Notes under the pieces: model-generated
The model's input: only the letters and a program-made list of their open reading frames with translations
Databases searched by the model: none
Told to the model about the DNA's origin: nothing
Translations under genes and position numbers: made by a program
Source of the DNA: Verrucomicrobia bacterium Tous-C9LFEB
GTDB lineage: Bacteria > Acidobacteriota > Terriglobia > Terriglobales > Acidobacteriaceae
Assembly (NCBI GenBank): GCA_903970445.1
Contig: CAJCIP010000075.1
Span: forward strand, 1-61,995
Direction: 5' to 3'
DNA: 61,995 bases
Part shown: positions 53,328 through 61,995 of the stretch, in pieces
How the letters are laid out: the number at the start of each line of letters is the position of its first letter
Numbering within the stretch: position 1 is the first letter of the stretch

Positions 53328-54503
53328 CTACGCGTAGAAACGGCGAATCACTTCGACGACGCTTTCAAGCTCCTCATCGCGTAACTCTGGATAGATAGGC
53401 AGAGCGAGGACCTCTTCGGCGGCTCTTTCGCTGACGGGAAAGTCGCCCTTGCGGTAGCCAAGCGACAGCAGGCTCCTCTGTAAGTGCAGCGGAAGCGGAT
53501 AGTAAATTTCGCTGCCGATCTTATGTTCTGTGAGGTAGGCGCGAAGGGCATCACGGCGCGGTACCCGGAGGACGTACTGGTGGAAGACGTGCTCGGCGCG
53601 TGTATCGGTGTAGGGCAGGACTACGCCCGTGCTTGTGTCTGGCGCAGCCAGACCGGCTTCAGCAAACTTCGTGTTGTAGCGTTCAGCAAGCTCTCGGCGG
53701 CGGACATTGCCGGCTTCCACGCGGCCCAATTTGACGGTGAGAACCGCGGCCTGGATCGTGTCGAGTCGAGAGTTCCAGCCGACTTCATCGTGGTAGTAGC
53801 GCTGGCGCATGCCATGGGCGCGGAGCATGCGTGCGCGTTCGTCAGTCTTCGCGTCGCGTGTCGTCATCATGCCGGCGTCGCCATAGGCGCTGAGGTTCTT
53901 TGTCGGGTAGAAGCTGAATGCGGCGGCGTCACCAAGCGCACCAGCAGGCCTACAGTTCCATCGCGCACCGAAGGCTTGTGCGGCGTCTTCGATGATATGA
54001 AGGTCGTGTTCAGCTGCGATGGTCCCGAGTGCATCCATGTCAGCGCATTGGCCGTACAGATGAACAGGCATGAGTGCCGAGGTACGTCCCTTGATTGGTG
54101 TTTTCGCTTTCAAAACGGACTGTACAGAGTCCGGCGATAGGTTGAAGGTGCGCGGGTCAATGTCCGCGAGAAGAGGCGTTGCACCGACGCGAAGGATAGA
54201 ACTTACTGTTGCGAAGAAACTGAATGGCGTGGTGACGACGGTGTCTCCAGGACCGATGTCCATTGCGGCCATGGCGAGCCAGAGCGCGTCCGTGCCGCTG
54301 GCGCAACCAACGGCGAAGGAAACCTTGCAGGCAGCCGCTGCGGCCTGCTCGAAGTGCAAGACTTCCGGCCCGAGAATGAAACGTTGCGAGGTGCAAACTG
54401 CTTCTATGGCCGCGAGGACCTCCGCACGGATCTCCGCAAACTCTCTTGCGAAATCGAGCATGGGAACGGGCCGCACATCCGAGGCACCACTTTTCTGTGT
54501 CAT
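53328..54503 (-). CDS. DegT/DnrJ/EryC1/StrS-family aminotransferase
   Basis: PLP-dependent sugar aminotransferase of 391 aa. The PLP Lys is K202 in FSFYPTKNLSAYGDAG; D173 in IIEDAAQAFGA contacts the cofactor, and CASGTDALWLAM and PVHLYGQCADMDAL are family motifs. It converts a keto-sugar nucleotide to an amino sugar for surface glycans. It is not beside other sugar genes, so its substrate is unknown; the epimerase at 600 is the only other nucleotide-sugar gene seen here. Confidence 0.93.
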   Translation of the reverse strand: MTQKSGASDVRPVPMLDFAREFAEIRAEVLAAIEAVCTSQRFILGPEVLHFEQAAAAACKVSFAVGCASGTDALWLAMAAMDIGPGDTVVTTPFSFFATVSSILRVGATPLLADIDPRTFNLSPDSVQSVLKAKTPIKGRTSALMPVHLYGQCADMDALGTIAAEHDLHIIEDAAQAFGARWNCRPAGALGDAAAFSFYPTKNLSAYGDAGMMTTRDAKTDERARMLRAHGMRQRYYHDEVGWNSRLDTIQAAVLTVKLGRVEAGNVRRRELAERYNTKFAEAGLAAPDTSTGVVLPYTDTRAEHVFHQYVLRVPRRDALRAYLTEHKIGSEIYYPLPLHLQRSLLSLGYRKGDFPVSERAAEEVLALPIYPELRDEELESVVEVIRRFYA

Positions 54504-54693
54504 CGCTCAACATGCTAACGCGGTTGCGCATCGAATTCTTCATGTGCGACTTGAGCCTCAGGTCTGCTTGTCACCAACCCTGTTGCACCTGTAAGGTTGG
54601 ATTCCTGCATGGCTGCAGAACTGAAGAACATTGCCCGCACTTGCGAAAAGCGAGCCCTTACCGATGATTGCGCGTACCCGAGGAGATCGGCCC

Positions 54694-55005
54694 ATGGATT
54701 CCAAGCCGGCACAGAACATTCAGGACACGTTTCTGAACACAGTCCGAAAAGATAAGAGCCCCATTACCATTTACCTTGTGAGCGGTGTAAAGCTGACCGG
54801 AAAGATCCGTTCCTTCGACAAGTATTCTGTGTTGTTAGAGAACAATGCCCAGGAGCAGTTGATTTTCAAGCATGCAATCTCAACGGTGGTCAGCGGACGT
54901 CCCATGCTCGCGGCGGATCTCAGGCCAGGCGGTACAGAAGGCAAAGAGCATCGGTCCCCATCGTCAGCAGCTTCGCCTGCAGACGCAAACCGCTCCGGTC
55001 AGTAG
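54694..55005 (+). CDS. hfq: RNA chaperone Hfq
   Basis: Sm-fold hexamer that pairs small RNAs with mRNAs. The 103-aa protein has the Sm1 motif ([40 protein letters not shown]) and Sm2 ([12 protein letters not shown], where KHA replaces the usual YKHA context), then an Arg/Pro/Ser-rich tail. AGGAGA seven bases before ATG 54694 fixes the start; the frame is open from 54631. hflX follows 15 bases later, the standard hfq-hflX pair. Confidence 0.95.
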   Translation: MDSKPAQNIQDTFLNTVRKDKSPITIYLVSGVKLTGKIRSFDKYSVLLENNAQEQLIFKHAISTVVSGRPMLAADLRPGGTEGKEHRSPSSAASPADANRSGQ

Positions 55006-55020
55006 AGCACATCGCACGTA

Positions 55021-56505
55021 TTGTTGACACAAACTAAGCAAAATGCTGCACGGCGCGCTTTCGATTCACAGGAAGACGCGCTTCTGCGTTCGCGGCAGCA
55101 GGCCGCAAACGAGCAGGCCGTCCTCGTCGCAGTAGACTTCGCGTTGGATCACCGCAAACCACCGGCTGCCGCGCTGCAAGCCCGTGCTGCGGCGGCTGTG
55201 CTTGAACAAAGCAGAAGCGAGAGCAGGGATGAAGCGGACACGTTCGAAGCGTTCACCTCGCCTCACTCTCCGGCGCGAGAAACCGACATCGACTTCGATG
55301 CTTCGCTAGCTGAATTGCAGGAACTCGCGCGTTCTGCAGGCGCAACGATCGCGGCCGTGCTTGTTCAGCGCCGAGCGAAGCCGGATGCCGCAACTCTGGT
55401 GGGTTCAGGCAAGCTAGATGAGATTGTTGCAACCGTCGCCGCGACAGGCGCGAGCCTTGTATTGTTCGATCACGACCTGACGCCATCGCAAGCGCGCAAC
55501 GTAGAAGCTCGCCTGCCATGTACGGTGATTGATCGCACGCAGCTGATCTTAGACATCTTTGCGCGCCACGCTCGAACACGTGAGGGCATGCTGCAGGTGG
55601 AGTTGGCGCAGCTTGAGTATCAACTGCCCCGTCTGGCCGGAAAGGGCAAGGCGATGTCGCAGCTGGGCGGGGGTATTGGTACCCGCGGGCCGGGGGAAAC
55701 AAAGCTCGAAACAGACCGGCGTCGCATCAATGCGCGTCTGGATCGCATCAAGCAGCAGCTGGAGGCTGTGCGGCGCATTCGACGACAGCAGCGGGGACGA
55801 CGGGAAGCGGTGCCTGTACCGACGGTAGCGCTGGTTGGCTATACGAATGCAGGAAAGTCAACACTGTTCAATGCGCTGACTGACGCGGGCGTCCTGGAGT
55901 CGAAGCGCATGTTCGCGACGCTCGATCCTAAGCTGCGGCAGTTGACCCTGCCTTCGCGGCGCAAGGTGCTGCTTTCGGACACGGTGGGATTCATTCGCAA
56001 CCTGCCGCACGCGTTGGTGACCAGTTTTCGCGCCACGCTTGAGGAAGTCGAGCGAGCGGAACTGCTCCTGCACGTACGGGACGCCGCGAGCCCGACTCTC
56101 GAGCAGCAACGCGCACAGGTAGAAGCTGTTCTGGGCGAGTTGGGCGTGGGTGAGAAGCCGACGTTACAGGTTCTGAATAAGACGGATCTTCTGCCGCCGG
56201 ACACGCCGTTTCCTATGGAAAGTATTCCGGTATCAGGATTGACTGGCGCGGGTTGTGAGGAGTTGCTGTTGAAGATCGATGCGGCACTGACTGCCGACCC
56301 GCTGGTGGAGGCACGATTTCGGATTCCGCAGTCGGAAGGACGGATCATCGCAGCGTTGGAAAGAGGCGCGACCGTTTGGAACCAGCGGTTTGAAGGTAAT
56401 TTACTGTTTTTGACTGCGCTTGGACCGTCTTCGCTGTTGCACCGCTATAGGAAGTACCAGACGGTAGGTGAGCTGGAAGGTCGTTCCTCTGAGAGCAGCG
56501 GATGA
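55021..56505 (+). CDS. hflX: GTPase HflX
   Basis: Ribosome-associated GTPase that splits stalled or heat-damaged 70S. The 494-aa protein has the HflX N-terminal domain (about 90-215: [34 protein letters not shown]), the helical linker [20 protein letters not shown] and a G domain with [25 protein letters not shown] and NKTD. The start is TTG (two TTGs in a row at 55021), with no strong ribosome site, so the true start could be a little downstream. Longer than E. coli HflX (426) at both ends. Confidence 0.94.
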   Translation: MLTQTKQNAARRAFDSQEDALLRSRQQAANEQAVLVAVDFALDHRKPPAAALQARAAAAVLEQSRSESRDEADTFEAFTSPHSPARETDIDFDASLAELQELARSAGATIAAVLVQRRAKPDAATLVGSGKLDEIVATVAATGASLVLFDHDLTPSQARNVEARLPCTVIDRTQLILDIFARHARTREGMLQVELAQLEYQLPRLAGKGKAMSQLGGGIGTRGPGETKLETDRRRINARLDRIKQQLEAVRRIRRQQRGRREAVPVPTVALVGYTNAGKSTLFNALTDAGVLESKRMFATLDPKLRQLTLPSRRKVLLSDTVGFIRNLPHALVTSFRATLEEVERAELLLHVRDAASPTLEQQRAQVEAVLGELGVGEKPTLQVLNKTDLLPPDTPFPMESIPVSGLTGAGCEELLLKIDAALTADPLVEARFRIPQSEGRIIAALERGATVWNQRFEGNLLFLTALGPSSLLHRYRKYQTVGELEGRSSESSG

Positions 56506-56520
56506 ACTTCACGTGGGATA

Positions 56521-56567
56521 TGCAAGGGTCTCTCCGCCACGGTTCTTCGCACCTCTGGCCGAAATAA
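56521..56567 (+). repeat. Dispersed intergenic repeat, degraded copy
   Basis: AGGGTCTCTCCGCCACGG, then TTCTTCGCACCTCTGGCCGA and AATAACGGG. It follows the word order of the terC-tatC repeat units with several substitutions (TGGCCGAAATAAC in place of CGGTCGAGATGAC). It begins 15 bases after hflX. Confidence 0.65.
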
Positions 56568-56607
56568 CGGGTCTATGAGACTGCTGGTAGATAGTCATGA
56601 GACAAAA

Positions 56608-56659
56608 CAGGCCGCCTGACGTGGGGAGCGGAGGTGGAGTCCCCATGTCACGCGGCCTG
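56608..56659. ncRNA. 52-nt hairpin of unknown function
   Basis: CAGGCCGC (56608-56615) pairs with GCGGCCTG (56652-56659), then after one C-C mismatch TGACGTGGGGA (56617-56627) pairs with TCCCCATGTCA (56640-56650, one G-T), leaving a 12-base loop. No T-run follows, so it is not a standard terminator. It may be part of a small RNA or an mRNA leader or tail. Confidence 0.5.
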
Positions 56660-56935
56660 CACGACCCTGAACGGGTCTCGGTGGTAAGTCCAGTTTACTC
56701 CGGCAACACGACATAGATACGTGAAAAAGCAGAAAAGTTTGTCGGTTCGATATCAGAGCGCTATTCGTTCCTTGTGCTCGCTTATCGAGCCGCAACTTTG
56801 ACTTTCCGCAAGTCGCTTTGCTACAACTAACTCGTAACAAAGACAGAAGTTTCCGGAAACAATTCAGACCCGCCGTACCCGCAGCCAGAACGGTTTTGTG
56901 TCATGGTTCGGCTCCTCCTGTAAGACAAGATATTC

Positions 56936-57400
56936 ATGGACATTTTGAATCAAGTTGGCGGTCTCATGCTCGGCTCTGTGCCGACCGTCATCCTGTTTAT
57001 TCTTTTGGTGGTTGCGTACAACCTGCTGGTGCAGCGTCCGCTGAATCGAATTCTGGATGATCGCCGCACACGCACCACAGGAGCCGTGGAGCAGGCTCGC
57101 GGCGCGATCGCTGCGGCGGAAGCAGAGACGGCAGTTTTCGAAGATAAGCTCCGCGCAGCGAAGATGGAGATCGCTCAGGCTCGCGAGCAGAAAGCGCAGC
57201 AGTGGCAAAAAGAGCGCGATTCCGCGCTGACCGATGTGCGCAACGCCGCACAGCAGCGTGTACTTGGCGCCAAGCAGGAGATCAACCAGTCGGCAACAAC
57301 GGCTCGGCAGCAGATCGAAAGCGCGACTGCGCAGTTGAGTGAGAGCATCCTTCGGGCAGTACTGCCGAAGGGTACCAACATCTCGGAGGCGCATCAGTAA
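56936..57400 (+). CDS. ATP synthase subunit b' (first b-type)
   Basis: Peripheral stalk subunit linking the membrane Fo and F1 parts. The 154-aa chain has one N-terminal membrane helix (VPTVILFILLVVAYNLL), the family motif VQRPLNRILDDRRTRT and a long charged helix. Two different b-type genes in a row suggest a b/b' heterodimer, this being the shorter, b'-like one. Its TAA overlaps the next ATG (TAATG). Subunits a and c are not upstream here; hflX is. Confidence 0.92.
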   Translation: MDILNQVGGLMLGSVPTVILFILLVVAYNLLVQRPLNRILDDRRTRTTGAVEQARGAIAAAEAETAVFEDKLRAAKMEIAQAREQKAQQWQKERDSALTDVRNAAQQRVLGAKQEINQSATTARQQIESATAQLSESILRAVLPKGTNISEAHQ

Positions 57401-58124
57401 TGGCTCTTCGTAGGATTTCTGCTGCGCGGTTCTTCTCGTTGGTTGCCGTCGCGCTGGGCCTTGCGCTGCCGGTTGTTCCAGCGCTGTATGCGCAGCCACA
57501 GCAGGCAGCTGCGAATGCCGGCGAGCAGACCACGCCGATTCACAACGTTCCTGAGAAGAAGGCCGAAGAGCAGGACGAGAACGAAGCGTTCCGCCACTCT
57601 CCTACGGTGCAGAAGCTTGGTAGAGCCGTTGGTTTGAACCCTGATCAGGCGGCGACGGCGTTCACGGTGTTCAACTTCGTTGTCTTGGCTGTTCTGGTTG
57701 GCTACGGATTGCTGAAAGCACTCCCAAAGGCTTTCAAGAATCGCAGCTCTGCGATTCAGAAGAAGCTGGTGGATGCGCGCACGGCCACGGAAGAGGCGAC
57801 AGCGCGTTTGAGTTCCGTGGAAGCGCGGTTGTCAAAGCTTGATGACCAGATCGCCGAGATGCGTGCGCAGTCCGAGAAGGATTCAGAACGTGATGAGCAG
57901 CGCATCAAGGCTTCTACTGAGGATGAGAAGGCCAAGATTCTGGCTGCTGCTGAAGCTGAGATACAGGCAGCAACGGCGCTTGCGCAGCGGCAGATTCAGC
58001 AGTACGCCGCAGAGCTCGCCGTCGAACAGGCTGCACGCAAGCTGGTGGTAACGGCGGAGACGGACCGGCTGCTGGTGGAAAGCTTTGCGCATCGGCTCGG
58101 CGCGGATAAGGCAGGTCAGAACTA

Positions 58125-58125
<1 letters not shown>
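57400..58125 (+). CDS. atpF: ATP synthase subunit b with signal-peptide-like extension
   Basis: Second peripheral-stalk b subunit, 241 aa against ~160 usual. The first ~30 residues (FFSLVAVALGLALPVVPALY, then AQPQQ) look like a cleavable signal peptide, followed by a polar Glu/Lys-rich stretch. The usual membrane helix is at about 88-107 (FTVFNFVVLAVLVGYGLLKA) and then the long charged helix. The TAATG overlap with both the preceding and the following gene shows tight coupling. Confidence 0.93.
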
Positions 58126-60262
<2,137 letters not shown>

Positions 60263-60282
60263 GCGCCGGGGACGAATAGCGA

Positions 60283-61995
<1,713 letters not shown>

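Larger units (their letters stand above)
56506..56935. other. 430-bp intergenic region hflX-ATP synthase
   Basis: No open frame is convincing. It contains a decayed repeat copy (56521-56567), a 52-nt near-perfect hairpin (56608-56659), a smaller GACCC/GGGTC hairpin (56663-56676) and an AT-rich second half (56700-56930) where the ATP synthase promoter would be expected. Confidence 0.7.

Overview
The window looks like a chromosomal stretch from an acidobacterium of the Terriglobia/Acidobacteriaceae type. The evidence is overall GC-rich coding, an LptC/OstA-lptB-rpoN-hpf-rapZ-ABC exporter-gmk-rpoZ block, tandem b'/b ATP synthase subunits, proline-rich secreted proteins, and intergenic repeats of the 'GTCATCTCGACC...GGAGAGACCCC' type that I associate with this group. 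The taxonomic call is inference from gene content; no 16S rRNA gene is present. Most of the window is core housekeeping sequence.

Layout, left to right. (1) 1-6.2 kb: nuoA (minus), a dTDP-rhamnose-4-epimerase-like SDR, a GlsB-type membrane protein, glyQ-glyS, and a conserved unknown convergent with glyS. (2) 6.3-16.4 kb, all plus: fused LptC/OstA, lptB, rpoN, hpf, rapZ, MsbA-like exporter, gmk, rpoZ, uracil-DNA glycosylase; this is an envelope, sigma-54 and nucleotide block. (3) 16.4-20.2 kb: DUF2076 protein, tRNA-Ala(CGC), a DHA2 drug exporter and two small unknowns. (4) 20.4-26.2 kb: a carbon-metabolism group, phosphoketolase-acetate kinase-DUF2127 facing gluconokinase-Gfo/Idh oxidoreductase. 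(5) 26.4-31.2 kb: nrdA-nrdB of class Ic type (Phe at the radical-Tyr position) behind a cobalamin riboswitch, then tRNA-Gly(CCC). (6) 31.3-40.4 kb: CtpA protease, SurA-like chaperone, YhaM-like nuclease, aroC-def-fmt-rsmB. (7) 40.4-45.2 kb, minus: PASTA protein, a CDF metal transporter with three C-terminal repeats, menaquinone/ubiquinone methyltransferase, aroB. (8) 45.3-48.0 kb: an accessory cassette of a 58-aa protein overlapping an SMC/Rad50-like ATPase with a zinc hook and a C-terminal zinc ribbon, in visibly AT-richer DNA. (9) 48.0-56.5 kb: TerC, tatB-tatC, two lipoproteins, a DegT aminotransferase, hfq-hflX. (10) 56.9 kb to the end: ATP synthase b', b, delta, alpha, gamma and the start of beta.

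The points most worth attention are the small-protein/ATPase cassette (candidate defence or DNA-transaction system), the pairing of a Mn/Fe-type class Ic ribonucleotide reductase with B12 riboswitch control, the 96-bp in-phase tandem of a dispersed repeat between terC and tatC, and a 52-nt near-perfect hairpin ahead of the ATP synthase genes. Positions were read by eye; GC statements are visual estimates, not calculations.
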